Positions 28,851-37,445 of a stretch of 64,000 bases of DNA are shown here, one piece after another; the first letter of the stretch is position 1; every line of letters begins with the position of its first letter. A program made the position numbers and the translations under genes. The notes below the pieces were generated by a model. That model did not search any database and was not told where the DNA came from. It was given only the letters and a program-made list of their open reading frames with translations. Source of the DNA: Thermococcus sp. CX2 (GTDB lineage: Archaea; Methanobacteriota_B; Thermococci; Thermococcales; Thermococcaceae); assembly GCF_012027555.1 (NCBI RefSeq), contig NZ_SNUQ01000002.1:372001-436000 (forward strand), read 5' to 3'.

Positions 28851-29867
28851 ATGATTCCAGCACTCCTCGTTAGAAGGCTCTTGAAATTTAAGGTGCGGGT
28901 GAGCAGAAACAAACTCATACTTATCTCCATGGCTGTCTTGGGGCTAGCACTCGTTTTTGCAACCCTGTTCATGTATTTTGAAAAGGTGGATTTCTTCACG
29001 GCGTTCTACTGGGCGTTGATAACCATGGCCACCATTGGGTACGGCGACATAACTCCCGAAACTGGGGCCGGACGGATAGTCGCGATGGTGGCCGCGGTAG
29101 CGGGTATCTCAACATTTACTGCTCTCGTTTCGGTTTTGGCTGAGTACTTCATATCGTCATCTCTAAGGAGGATGATGGGGATGCACCGAGTAAAGTATGT
29201 TGGTCATTATGTTATCATAGGTCAGGGGAGTAGTGTCCCAAGCTGTGTTAGTGAACTGATGTCTGCAATCTCTTCTGGGGATGCGGATCTAAAGCCGATC
29301 GTGGTTGTCCTCCCCAGCGATGAGGAGCGCAAGAAGATGGAACTTCCAGAAGAAGTGGAGGTTCTCATTGGGGACTCAACCAACAGGGAAACCCTTGAGC
29401 GGGCCCACGTTGAAGGGGCTTCCCATGTTATACTCTCCCTCGAGGACGACTCAAAGTCTGTCTTCACGACACTCATGATAAAGCGCCTGTCCAAGGCGAA
29501 AGTCTTCGTTGAGGCTCTCAGACCCGAGAGCGTTGAGCTCCTAAAGCAGGCTGGAGCGGATAGGGTCATAACGAGCAGGAGTCTTGCGGGTAGGCTCCTG
29601 GCGAGCTCAGTATTTGAGCCTGAGGTTGTCGATGTTATTGATGACCTGACCACCGCTTCTCGGGGCTACGACATCGCGGCGATCACTAGGAAAGAGTTAT
29701 GGGGGGTTCCCTACTTTGAGGCGTTTAAGCGACTCTATGCCGAGGGTTATTTCTTGGTTGGCTACTATCGTGATGGGGCTGTTCTGATGCCCGGACTCAG
29801 TGAGCCAATCCCCGAGGGCGCGAAGCTACTCGTAATAAAGAGGTCCACTTCCACTGGAGAAAAGTGA
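28851..29867 (+). CDS. Two-helix potassium channel with RCK/TrkA-N domain
   Basis: 338 residues: two membrane helices (about 23-43 and 77-100) around the pore loop with selectivity filter TMATIGYGDITP (about 58-69). A cytosolic RCK domain follows, with the nucleotide-binding YVIIGQGSS, LIGDSTNRETLERA and VEALRPESVELLKQAGAD, then an RCK-C-like end. This is the MthK-type architecture, gating K+ in response to ligands. A TATA-like CTTTTTAAATC at 28819-28829 suits a leaderless or near-leaderless start. The last codons (STSTGEK) contain a mini-ORB. Confidence 0.9.
   Translation: MIPALLVRRLLKFKVRVSRNKLILISMAVLGLALVFATLFMYFEKVDFFTAFYWALITMATIGYGDITPETGAGRIVAMVAAVAGISTFTALVSVLAEYFISSSLRRMMGMHRVKYVGHYVIIGQGSSVPSCVSELMSAISSGDADLKPIVVVLPSDEERKKMELPEEVEVLIGDSTNRETLERAHVEGASHVILSLEDDSKSVFTTLMIKRLSKAKVFVEALRPESVELLKQAGADRVITSRSLAGRLLASSVFEPEVVDVIDDLTTASRGYDIAAITRKELWGVPYFEAFKRLYAEGYFLVGYYRDGAVLMPGLSEPIPEGAKLLVIKRSTSTGEK
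29848..29860. other. Mini-ORB-like motif at the 3' end of the K+ channel gene
   Basis: CTTCCACTGGAGA within the final codons. It is one mismatch from the mini-ORB dyad and about 1.1 kb from the right ORB. Confidence 0.5.
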
Positions 29868-30043
29868 TTAATGGGCTTTAAAATTTCTTTACTCCTGTGT
29901 GGTTTTCAAACGGATTTGCAGTGGGGCATCTGGCGCGTTTTAAGCCAATCGGACCAAAATCTTAAAAGTTCTATCTGCTGAGAAAAGTATATAACCCTTC
30001 AATTTTTTACCCCTATGGAAGGTAGTCCCAGTGGGTGAGCGAG

Positions 30044-31108
30044 ATGCCGAAGAAAAAGACGGTTGAAGATGAAATAAAAGAGCTCGAGGAATTTGAGGAG
30101 CTCGAGGTCGTTGAGGAGTCATCATCAAGCTCAACCAAGAAAAAGGCCCAGAAGGAAATCAAAACGCTGGAGGATCTTCCTGGCGTCGGTCCGGCCACTG
30201 CCGAAAAGCTTCGCGAGGCTGGCTATGACAGCATCGAGGCCATAGCCGTTGCATCTCCAATGGAACTCAAGGAGATAGCGGGAATAAGCGAGGGCGCTGC
30301 GCTTAAGATAATTCAGGCCGCCAGAGAGGCAGCAAACATCGGAACTTTTATGCGCGCCGATGAGTACATGGAAAAGAGGAGAACCATAGGCAGGATTTCC
30401 ACTGGAAGCAAGAGCCTCGACAAGCTCGTCGGTGGGGGCATTGAGACTCAGGCGATAACCGAAGTTTTCGGTGAGTTTGGAAGCGGTAAGACCCAGCTCG
30501 CTCACACGCTCGCGGTTATGGTTCAGCTTCCGCCAGAGGAGGGTGGACTTCACGGCTCCGTCATATGGATAGACACCGAGAACACCTTCAGGCCAGAGAG
30601 GATAAGGCAGATCGCCGAGAACCGTGGCCTGGATCCGGAGGAGGTTCTCCACAACATCTACGTCGCCAGAGCCTTCAACAGCAACCACCAGATGCTCCTG
30701 GTTGAGAGGGCGGAGGAGATAATCAAGGAGAAGGCCGAGACCGACAGGCCGGTTAAGCTGCTCGTCATAGACTCACTTATGGCCCACTTCAGGAGTGAGT
30801 ATGTGGGCAGGGGCACCCTCGCTGAAAGACAGCAGAAGCTCGCCAAGCACCTCGCAGACCTACACCGCATAGCTGACCTCTACGACATAGCGGTCTTCGT
30901 CACCAACCAGGTTCAGGCGAAGCCGGATGCCTTCTTCGGCGACCCGACGAGACCAGTCGGTGGTCACATCTTAGCACACTCGGCGACTCTCAGGATATAC
31001 CTCAGGAAGGGCAAGGCCGGCAAGAGGGTGGCGAGACTGATAGACAGCCCGCACCTGCCTGAGGGAGAAGCCATCTTTAGGATAACGGACAAGGGCGTCG
31101 AGGACTGA
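30044..31108 (+). CDS. radA: RadA recombinase
   Basis: The archaeal Rad51/RecA homologue for strand exchange. It has 354 residues: an acidic N-terminus; a helix-hairpin-helix domain (about 43-100) with [19 protein letters not shown]; the linker [20 protein letters not shown]; Walker [10 protein letters not shown] (about 142-150); Walker [13 protein letters not shown]; and C-terminal loops with [20 protein letters not shown]. The ATG at 30044 has GGTGA five bases upstream. TATA-like GTATATAACC is at about 29987-29996. No intein. Confidence 0.97.
   Translation: MPKKKTVEDEIKELEEFEELEVVEESSSSSTKKKAQKEIKTLEDLPGVGPATAEKLREAGYDSIEAIAVASPMELKEIAGISEGAALKIIQAAREAANIGTFMRADEYMEKRRTIGRISTGSKSLDKLVGGGIETQAITEVFGEFGSGKTQLAHTLAVMVQLPPEEGGLHGSVIWIDTENTFRPERIRQIAENRGLDPEEVLHNIYVARAFNSNHQMLLVERAEEIIKEKAETDRPVKLLVIDSLMAHFRSEYVGRGTLAERQQKLAKHLADLHRIADLYDIAVFVTNQVQAKPDAFFGDPTRPVGGHILAHSATLRIYLRKGKAGKRVARLIDSPHLPEGEAIFRITDKGVED
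30395..30408. other. Mini-ORB inside radA
   Basis: ATTTCCACTGGAAG encodes ISTGS of the conserved RadA segment [12 protein letters not shown]. The peptide is conserved in RadA, so coding constraint alone may explain the motif. Confidence 0.45.
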
Positions 31109-31144
31109 GTTAGCTTTTTAACCCCTCTTCTTTATTCCCCGTAC

Positions 31145-31897
31145 ATGTCAAAAGTTGAGGCTCGAACGAACCCTTCACGGGAAGAGCTCCTCGCGATAAT
31201 CGATTCTGCCCTCTCCAACGAGGCTATCCTGACGATTTTCGCCAGGTGTAAGGTTCATTACGACGGCAGAGCTAAAAGCGAGCTCGGCTCAGGGGATAGA
31301 GTCATAATTGTCAAGCCTGACGGTGCTTTTCTCATCCATCAGAGCAGGAAGCGCGAGCCCGTGAACTGGCAGCCTCCGGGAAGCTTCGTGGCCGTCGAGG
31401 AGCGCGATGGCATTCTAGTTCTCCGCTCTGTTCGAAGGAAGCCCAAGGAAGTCCTTGAGGTCGAACTGGAGGAGGTTTACCTCGCTTCTCTCTTCAAGGC
31501 TGAAGACTACGAGGAGCTGGCATTGACTGGCAGCGAGGCAGAGATGGCCGAGATGATATTCAAAAATCCAGAACTCATCGAGGAGGGCTTCAAGCCCCTC
31601 TTCCGCGAGAAGCCCATCGGCCACGGCATAGTGGACATTCTCGGGAAGGACAAAAACGGAAACCTGGTCGTTCTGGAGTTAAAGCGCAGAAAAGCTGACC
31701 TCCACGCTGTAAGCCAGCTCAAGCGCTACGTCGAGGCCCTTAAACTGGAGCACGGGAGTGTTAGGGGAATTCTCGTTGCCCCATCGCTTACCTCTGGGGC
31801 GAAAAAGCTTCTCGAAAAGGAGGGTCTGGAATTCAGGAAGGTTCAGCCGCCCAAGAGGGAGAGGCTGAAAAAGGAACGGCAGACGACGCTGTTTTAG
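31145..31897 (+). CDS. nucS: NucS/EndoMS mismatch-specific endonuclease
   Basis: 250 residues. NucS cuts both strands at mismatches or flaps and works with PCNA. The N-terminal DNA-binding beta domain has CKVHYDGRAKSELGSGDR and VNWQPPGS. The RecB-like nuclease domain has GIVDILGKDKNGNLVVLELK (catalytic Asp, Glu, Lys; about 162-180) and QLKRYVEAL. The C-terminus RQTTLF is a PCNA-binding motif. It sits right after radA with a TTTTTAACC promoter box (31113-31121). Its stop overlaps that of the convergent DUF473 gene. Confidence 0.95.
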   Translation: MSKVEARTNPSREELLAIIDSALSNEAILTIFARCKVHYDGRAKSELGSGDRVIIVKPDGAFLIHQSRKREPVNWQPPGSFVAVEERDGILVLRSVRRKPKEVLEVELEEVYLASLFKAEDYEELALTGSEAEMAEMIFKNPELIEEGFKPLFREKPIGHGIVDILGKDKNGNLVVLELKRRKADLHAVSQLKRYVEALKLEHGSVRGILVAPSLTSGAKKLLEKEGLEFRKVQPPKRERLKKERQTTLF

Positions 31898-32274
31898 CCG
31901 ATGTCCATCTCGTGGGGGAGCATCTCTCTGACCTTCACGACGAGTATCGTGTTTCTCTTTTTGACCTCTATTATCCGCCCCAAGCCGAGGAGCCTGACCT
32001 GGGCCCTGCAGACCGTCATTTCCCTCTCGTCGCTCTCCTCCCATGGAATCCTCTGCTCCATGCTTTCTAGCTTGAGTAGCTCGGCAAGGAGCCCTTCTGT
32101 TCCGGCCATAACGTCTTGATACGTCTCGTGGGTGAGGAAAACCATTCTTAGCTCGCGCGCCTTCTCGAGGGCTATGACGTTTCTTGCGCTCCTGATTTCG
32201 AGCGTCTTGTACGGACTCCTGAGGAGTTCGTCAAGAACGCGCCTGGCTATTCCGGTGAGAGTTACTGCCTCCAT
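31894..32274 (-). CDS. DUF473-family protein
   Basis: 126 residues starting MEAVTLTGIARRVLDELLRS, with YKTLEIRSARNVIALEKARE and VFLTHETYQDVMAGTEG. From memory this matches DUF473, a small archaeal family without known function. GAGGTGA precedes the ATG. It follows the PAC2 gene by nine bases, forming a two-gene operon. Confidence 0.7.
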   Translation of the reverse strand: MEAVTLTGIARRVLDELLRSPYKTLEIRSARNVIALEKARELRMVFLTHETYQDVMAGTEGLLAELLKLESMEQRIPWEESDEREMTVCRAQVRLLGLGRIIEVKKRNTILVVKVREMLPHEMDIG

Positions 32275-32283
32275 GCTCTCACC

Positions 32284-33012
32284 TCACAGGTAGATGCTCT
32301 CGTACTGCTTCTCGGCCTTTCTCCTCGCCTGCTCCATCTGCTCGTGCATCTTCCTGAGCTGCTCCTCTATCATCTCTGCCTCCTTGATCAGCGGCTCCGT
32401 CGAGACGTCTATAGGCGTCAGCTTCTTGAGGATCTCGATGACGTTGGCTGCCGCCCTCGGGTCGGGCCTGTCGCCGAAGGTCTCGCCGAGCAGAACGTAG
32501 GCGTTTAGGTTTTCCCTGCTCGCCTCCCAGAGGAGCTTGCCGCTCATCCCCATTATCGAGCCGTACTGGAGTATCTTGACGCCCAAGCTTTCAAGCTCGT
32601 TGTTGAGCTCTTCCCTCGCTCCAACGCCCCATACGTCCATCTGCTCCTTGAAGAAGCCTATTCCTATGCCACCCATGGAGATTACCTTCTCCGCGTTCAT
32701 ATCTTTGAGGTAACGCACCAGCTCCTTTGCTATCTCGCTTACCAAAGTTGGAGGCACGTAGATATCGGCAACGGCGAGGATTATATTGTCTTTTCCGTAG
32801 AACCTGAGTGGTGGGTTGGGCTTCCCCTCAAGGATGAGCGCCATCGGCGGGATGAATGGGCTCTCCACGTAGCCTATCATCTCCATTCCGAGTTCCTTCG
32901 CTAAGAAGTTGGCCGCTATGTGGCCTACTAGGCCTATTCCGGGATATCCCTCGATGAGAATGGGGTTCTTTATCTCGGGCAGGACTATCTTGACGGGCTT
33001 CCCGTTCTCCAT
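32284..33012 (-). CDS. PAC2 family protein (proteasome assembly chaperone-like)
   Basis: 242 residues. PILIEGYPGIGLVGHIAANFL, GGIGIGFF and YGSIMGMSGKLLWEASRE are typical of the archaeal PAC2 family, related to eukaryotic proteasome assembly chaperones. The C-terminal ~45 residues form a charged coiled coil (EEQLRKMHEQMEQARRKAEK). GGGGGTGAG precedes the ATG. The actual role in archaea is unproven. Confidence 0.85.
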   Translation of the reverse strand: MENGKPVKIVLPEIKNPILIEGYPGIGLVGHIAANFLAKELGMEMIGYVESPFIPPMALILEGKPNPPLRFYGKDNIILAVADIYVPPTLVSEIAKELVRYLKDMNAEKVISMGGIGIGFFKEQMDVWGVGAREELNNELESLGVKILQYGSIMGMSGKLLWEASRENLNAYVLLGETFGDRPDPRAAANVIEILKKLTPIDVSTEPLIKEAEMIEEQLRKMHEQMEQARRKAEKQYESIYL

Positions 33013-33050
33013 GTTCTCACCCCCGAGAAATTTTTAGTTTCTAAAGGTTA

Positions 33051-33314
33051 TTAAAGTTTCGCCGGAGTTGTCCTGCACGTTAGTATGGAATAGATTCCTA
33101 GTCCAACGTATGCCCCTATGAGAAAAAGAACCATTAAGGTAAGCTTTCTTTTGAAGCTTTTGTCGCCGTGCCTCTGGAAGAGCAGGATGAGAACCGCCAC
33201 CAGAATGGCGTTCGTCGCAATTCTCGCCCAGCTACCCCCGAGCATTTCTTGGAAGAGTCCGTACATCGAAGGCGATACAAGCCCATAAGTAAGCCCTGCG
33301 ATGGAAGAGAGCAC
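33051..33314 (-). CDS. Small membrane protein, unknown (cluster member 4)
   Basis: 87 residues with about three hydrophobic segments (LTYGLVSPSMYGLF, ATNAILVAVLILLF, LTLMVLFLIGAYVGLGIY). Start GTG. Upstream in another frame the text reads ENARTKNSNGELTVGAL, which would join smoothly to SSIAGLTYG with a one-base shift, so the gene may have suffered a frameshift near 33305-33315. Not recognised. Confidence 0.55.
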   Translation of the reverse strand: MLSSIAGLTYGLVSPSMYGLFQEMLGGSWARIATNAILVAVLILLFQRHGDKSFKRKLTLMVLFLIGAYVGLGIYSILTCRTTPAKL

Positions 33315-33413
33315 CCACGGTCAGCTCTCCGTTTGAATTCTTGGTTCTCGCGTTCTCTATCCACTAGCCTCCCGAATCATGTTCGGGAATTGTTCAATTC
33401 CGTCAGGTGGGAC

Positions 33414-33704
33414 TTAGGCGTTCTGCCTGTTCTTACTTGGCTTCTGGCTCCAGAGGGCAACCGCAGCGAAGAAAACACTCCATGGGACGACGAGTGCTAT
33501 GGCGTCAGTAACCGGCGGACCTATCACTCCTTCCTTCTCCAGCACCCTGCTCAGCCCGTACACTGTCGTGAGGATAAGGATGGCGTAAACCATTGCCGTG
33601 CAGCCCTTCGAGGGACACCTGTTCCTGCTCCTAATGAAAAGGTACAGCCCCACGATGGGGATGATGAATAAGCTTGCCCCGAGGACAATCTCCCACGTGC
33701 TCAT
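33414..33704 (-). CDS. Small membrane protein, unknown (cluster member 3)
   Basis: 96 residues with three hydrophobic segments (IVLGASLFIIPIVGLYLFI, MVYAILILTTVYGLS, ALVVPWSVFFAAVALW) and a basic tail. Its ATG overlaps the stop of the previous gene by four bases, so the two are translationally coupled. Not recognised. Confidence 0.65.
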   Translation of the reverse strand: MSTWEIVLGASLFIIPIVGLYLFIRSRNRCPSKGCTAMVYAILILTTVYGLSRVLEKEGVIGPPVTDAIALVVPWSVFFAAVALWSQKPSKNRQNA

Positions 33705-34165
33705 TGACGGATCCTCCCGCTTTCTTTTGGCTTGACCCAGAGTTCATAGCTGATAAGTCCGCCAACGGCCCATGCGAGCATGAAACCCGTAAACTGGACA
33801 ATGGACAGCTCGACTTCCGAGGTGGCCCGCTGAGAGGCTATGGTAGTCCTACGAGCCAGCCTACCGCACCTCTGATTCCTTACCATGCGCTCCACTACAA
33901 GCCCTATGCCTAAAAGCGCCACCGTGAAAACCGCCCACGCCACCATAAACGTTCCGACGCGGGCTGTCATCTCGATGATTCCAGAAGTCACAAGGATAAC
34001 GATTAGGGCGAGTCCCAGGACGTAGAAGTACCCTTTCCAGTAGGCGAGCTTCAGAACCCTGGACTCCGCTGGCCTGAAGAACTTCTTCCCCTTACGGGCC
34101 AGCTCGACGAGCCAGATGATGAGTCCTACCAGCACCAGCAGGTCCCAGATCGTCATTTTTAACAC
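33701..34165 (-). CDS. Small membrane protein, unknown (cluster member 2)
   Basis: 154 residues with four hydrophobic segments (LLVLVGLIIWLVELA, YFYVLGLALIVILVTSGII, VAWAVFTVALLGIGLVV, FMLAWAVGGLISYELW). A short ATG-proximal alternative start (MTIWDLL) exists three codons later. GGAGTG lies upstream of the ATG. Not recognised. Confidence 0.65.
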   Translation of the reverse strand: MLKMTIWDLLVLVGLIIWLVELARKGKKFFRPAESRVLKLAYWKGYFYVLGLALIVILVTSGIIEMTARVGTFMVAWAVFTVALLGIGLVVERMVRNQRCGRLARRTTIASQRATSEVELSIVQFTGFMLAWAVGGLISYELWVKPKESGRIRQ

Positions 34166-34211
34166 TCCTTCACCGATTGGATGTTACCAGTGGGTTTCTC
34201 CACCTCGTTTC

Positions 34212-34385
34212 CTATCGTTTTTCGGGTTTACTCGCAACGTATGTCAGATTCGCGAGGGCGGTAATTAGCATAGTTAGGCCTAGATACATTAGCCACTTGT
34301 TTTGTCCCACTAGGTTTGCGATGGAAATCAAAAACGCGACCAACACTGCTAAGACGGCCTGAATTAAAGTTCGTCGCTCGTTCAC
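34212..34385 (-). CDS. Small membrane protein, unknown (cluster member 1)
   Basis: 57 residues with two helices (LIQAVLAVLVAFLISIANLVG, WLMYLGLTMLITALANLTYVA). The start GTG at 34385 overlaps the stop of a 14-codon ORF (GTGA). An alternative start is GTG at 34394. It heads the four-gene cluster. Not recognised. Confidence 0.55.
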   Translation of the reverse strand: MNERRTLIQAVLAVLVAFLISIANLVGQNKWLMYLGLTMLITALANLTYVASKPEKR

Positions 34386-34426
34386 GCTTGCCACCTGCTG
34401 TCTTTCATTGTTTGGGTCAGCTCCAT
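34382..34426 (-). CDS. 14-codon ORF with strong ribosome binding site
   Basis: MELTQTMKDSRWQA, preceded by GGAGGAGGTAAT, one of the strongest Shine-Dalgarno runs in the window. Its TGA overlaps the GTG of the next frame. It could be a coupling leader, or the true N-terminus of the 57-residue membrane protein after a frameshift. Confidence 0.45.
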   Translation of the reverse strand: MELTQTMKDSRWQA

Positions 34427-34613
34427 ATTACCTCCTCCAAAATCTGCATTTGTTGTTGCGCGGTTTTCCTTATAGCTTTTTCCCTTCAACTTTGCGTAAT
34501 TTTCTATGTATTTCTTAGATAGATGGTTTTTTCGAACCTTTGTTTTACATCCTGCCAGACCAGATCTAGGCTTGAGTAATCGCGTAAACATTCATGGACA
34601 TTCAACAGTTTCA

Positions 34614-34626
34614 TTTCCACTGGAAA
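34614..34626. promoter_or_regulatory. Mini-ORB upstream of methylthioadenosine phosphorylase
   Basis: TTTCCACTGGAAA, a perfect dyad 49 bases before the MTAP ATG. It adjoins a TATA-like CTTAAATAAC (34632-34641), so a bound protein would contact the promoter. It is about 6 kb from the right ORB. Confidence 0.55.
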
Positions 34627-34674
34627 GGCAAGTCTTAAATAACTCAAGCCTGATTTTTACAGGGTGATGTCCAA

Positions 34675-35448
34675 ATGCCGAGGATAGGTATCATAGGCGG
34701 TTCTGGTGTTTACGGAGTTTTTGAGCCAGAGGAGACGGTGAAGATCCACACCCCCTACGGCAGGCCTTCGGCGCCGATTGAGATAGGAAAAATCGGGGAT
34801 GTCGAGGTTGCGTTTATACCACGCCACGGCAAGCACCACGAGTTCCCGCCGCACGAGGTTCCATACAGGGCGAACATCTGGGTCCTCAAGGAGCTCGGCG
34901 TCGAGCGCGTCATCGGCGTAACCGCCGTCGGCTCGCTCCGCGAGGAGTACAAGCCGGGGGACATCGTCATAACCGACCAGTTCATTGACTTCACCAAAAA
35001 GAGGGACTACACCTTCTACAACGGGCCAAGGGTCGCCCACATCAGCATGGCCGACCCCTTCTGCCCCGAGATGAGGAAGATATTCTACGAGACGGCTAAA
35101 GAGCTCGGCTTCCCCGTCCACGAGAGGGGCACCTACGTCTGCATCGAGGGCCCGAGGTTCTCAACGCGCGCTGAGTCATTCATGTTCCGCCAGTACGCCC
35201 ACATAATAGGAATGACCCTCGTTCCAGAGGTCAACCTTGCTAGGGAGCTCGGCATGTGCTACGTAAACATCGCAACCGTTACCGACTACGACGTCTGGGC
35301 AGACAAGCCGGTTGATGCCCAGGAGGTCATGAAGGTCATGGCCGAGAACAACTACAAGGTTCAGGAGCTTCTCAAGAAGGCGGTTCCTAAGATACCCGAG
35401 GAAAGGCACTGCGGCTGTGCTGATGTTCTTAAGAACGCTTTCGTTTGA
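34675..35448 (+). CDS. mtnP: S-methyl-5'-thioadenosine phosphorylase
   Basis: Cleaves methylthioadenosine to adenine and methylthioribose-1-phosphate for methionine and purine salvage. 257 residues. Phosphate site IIGGSGVYG (about 6-14); [52 protein letters not shown]; and [12 protein letters not shown]. The C-terminal CGC (about 246-248) is the disulfide CXC known to stabilise the Pyrococcus enzyme. GGTGAT lies six bases before the ATG. It is followed by the MTA/SAH deaminase gene, a related pathway. Confidence 0.95.
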   Translation: MPRIGIIGGSGVYGVFEPEETVKIHTPYGRPSAPIEIGKIGDVEVAFIPRHGKHHEFPPHEVPYRANIWVLKELGVERVIGVTAVGSLREEYKPGDIVITDQFIDFTKKRDYTFYNGPRVAHISMADPFCPEMRKIFYETAKELGFPVHERGTYVCIEGPRFSTRAESFMFRQYAHIIGMTLVPEVNLARELGMCYVNIATVTDYDVWADKPVDAQEVMKVMAENNYKVQELLKKAVPKIPEERHCGCADVLKNAFV

Positions 35449-35518
35449 GGCTTTTCTTTCGACAATCTTTTTAACTCCCTTGGGGAATATCCCCTCTTAA
35501 AAAGCACGGGTGGTCTGG

Positions 35519-36793
35519 ATGGGCATTCTAATAAAAAACGGTTACGTCATCTACGGCGAGAACCTTGAAGTTATCAAAGCGGACGTCCTCATCGAGAGTA
35601 ATAAAATAGTAGAGGTTGCCAAAAACATCAACAAGAGCGCTGACACGGTAATAGACGCCAAAGGCAAAGTCGTCTCCCCTGGCTTCGTCAATCTGCACAC
35701 CCACTCACCCATGGGCCTCTTCAGGGGCCTGGCCGATGACCTGCCGCTGATGGACTGGCTCCAGAACCACATCTGGCCAAATGAGGCTAAGCTGACGAGA
35801 GAGTACACCAAAGTTGGGGCCTACCTCGGTGCCCTTGAGATGATTAAAACTGGCACCACAACTTTTCTAGACATGTACTTCTTCATGGATGCCGTCGCTG
35901 AAGTAACCCTCGAGAGCGGTCTGAGGGGATACCTGAGCTACGGCATGATCGACCTGGGCGACCCTGAGAAGACGGAGAAAGAGATAAAGGAAGCCCTCAG
36001 AACGATGGAGTTCATCGAGGGGCTCAACTCGGAGCGCGTTCAGTTCGTCTTCGGTCCTCATGCTCCATACACCTGTTCCCTGGCCCTGCTGAAGGAGGTC
36101 AGAAGGCTTGCCAATGAGCACGGGAAGATGATAACCATCCACGTCAGCGAAACGATGGCTGAGATAGGGCAGATATCCGAGCGCTACGGCAAAAGCCCTG
36201 TTGTCCTCCTCGACGAAATCGGCTTTCTGGGGAGGGACGTCATTATAGCCCACGGGGTATGGCTCGACAGCAGGGACATACACATCCTGGCCAGGAGTGG
36301 CGTTACCGTTGCCCACAACCCTGCGAGCAACATGAAGCTCGCCAGCGGCGTCATGCCCCTCCAGAGGCTTCTTAATGCGGGCGTTAACGTCGGCCTCGGC
36401 ACCGATGGGTCGGCCAGCAACAACAACCTCGATATGCTTGACGAGATGAAGCTTGCGGCTCTTCTCCACAAGGTCCACAACCTCGACCCGACGGTTGCCG
36501 ATGCAAAGACCGTCTTCAGAATGGCGACCGTCAACGGTGCGAGGGCACTCGGGCTCAAGGCAGGCATCATCAAGGAGGGCTATTTGGCGGATGTGGCAAT
36601 AATAGACTTCAACAAACCTCACCTGAGGCCTATAAACAATGTGGTGAGCCATCTCGTTTACGCGGCCAACGGCAACGACGTCGAAACTACAATCGTTAAC
36701 GGCGAGATGCTCATGCTCGACCGCGAGGTTCTCACCCTTGACGAGGAGAAAATTCTTAGCGAGGCGGAAAAAGTTATAGAAAAGCTCTCTTAA
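35519..36793 (+). CDS. mtaD: MTA/SAH deaminase-type amidohydrolase
   Basis: 424 residues, amidohydrolase superfamily: NLHTHSPMGLFRGLADDLPL (metal His pair, about 60), FGPHAPYTCS, TIHVSETMAE, IAHGVWL and LGTDGSASNNNLDM (metal Asp). It deaminates methylthioadenosine, S-adenosylhomocysteine or related adenosines to inosine forms. The ATG at 35519 follows GGGTGGT; a GTG nine bases earlier overlaps that site. Its place after mtnP supports a purine/methionine salvage role. Confidence 0.9.
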   Translation: MGILIKNGYVIYGENLEVIKADVLIESNKIVEVAKNINKSADTVIDAKGKVVSPGFVNLHTHSPMGLFRGLADDLPLMDWLQNHIWPNEAKLTREYTKVGAYLGALEMIKTGTTTFLDMYFFMDAVAEVTLESGLRGYLSYGMIDLGDPEKTEKEIKEALRTMEFIEGLNSERVQFVFGPHAPYTCSLALLKEVRRLANEHGKMITIHVSETMAEIGQISERYGKSPVVLLDEIGFLGRDVIIAHGVWLDSRDIHILARSGVTVAHNPASNMKLASGVMPLQRLLNAGVNVGLGTDGSASNNNLDMLDEMKLAALLHKVHNLDPTVADAKTVFRMATVNGARALGLKAGIIKEGYLADVAIIDFNKPHLRPINNVVSHLVYAANGNDVETTIVNGEMLMLDREVLTLDEEKILSEAEKVIEKLS

Positions 36794-36851
36794 CTCCTTT
36801 TCCCGCGCAACCCTTAAATCTTTTCTTCTAGAATTACTGTGGGTGGTTGCG

Positions 36852-37403
36852 GTGCTCTCCTTCGAAATCGTCCGTGGGGACATCACCCGCTTCCCGGCCG
36901 AGGCGATAGTCAACGCGGCGAACAGGTATCTTGAACACGGCGGCGGTGTAGCCTACGCGATAGCCAAAGCGGCCGCCGGCGATGCCCGCGAGTATATAAG
37001 GATAAGTAAGGAAGCGATGCGTGAACAGCTCGGAAAAGACTGGATAGAACACGGCGAGGTTGTTGTAACACCGGCGTTGAGGCTGGAGCGATACGGGATT
37101 AAATACGTCATTCACACGGTCGGCCCCTACTGCGGTGGGCGGTGGGATGAGGATAAAAAGGAAAAGCTGAGGAAGGCTATACTCGGCGCTCTGAGGAAGG
37201 CAGAGGAACTTGGCGTCAAAACGATAGCCTTTCCGGCGATAAGTGCGGGAATCTATGGCTGCCCCCTTGAGCAAGTCGTGAGAACGTTCAAGGAGACAGT
37301 GGAAGAGTTCTCGCGGGAAGCGAGGAGCGTCGAGAAGGTCTACCTCGTGCTGTACTCGGAGAGGGATTATGAGATTGCAAGGAAAGCCCTTGACTTTGGG
37401 TGA
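36852..37403 (+). CDS. Macro-domain protein, probable ADP-ribose (O-acetyl/protein) hydrolase
   Basis: 183 residues. EIVRGDITRFPAEAIVNAAN, HGGGVAYAIAKAAG-type text and IAFPAISAGIYGCP are the ADP-ribose-binding loops of macro domains. The catalytic-type Asn and Asp of MacroD enzymes are in place (NAAN, GDIT). GTG at 36852 with GGGTGGT upstream is chosen over the GTG nine bases earlier. It is followed closely by the NAD(P)HX repair gene, so both may handle nucleotide damage. Confidence 0.88.
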   Translation: MLSFEIVRGDITRFPAEAIVNAANRYLEHGGGVAYAIAKAAAGDAREYIRISKEAMREQLGKDWIEHGEVVVTPALRLERYGIKYVIHTVGPYCGGRWDEDKKEKLRKAILGALRKAEELGVKTIAFPAISAGIYGCPLEQVVRTFKETVEEFSREARSVEKVYLVLYSERDYEIARKALDFG

Positions 37404-37445
37404 GGTTTTTATCGTTCGCTTTCAATTACTCCACTGGTGGTGCCT

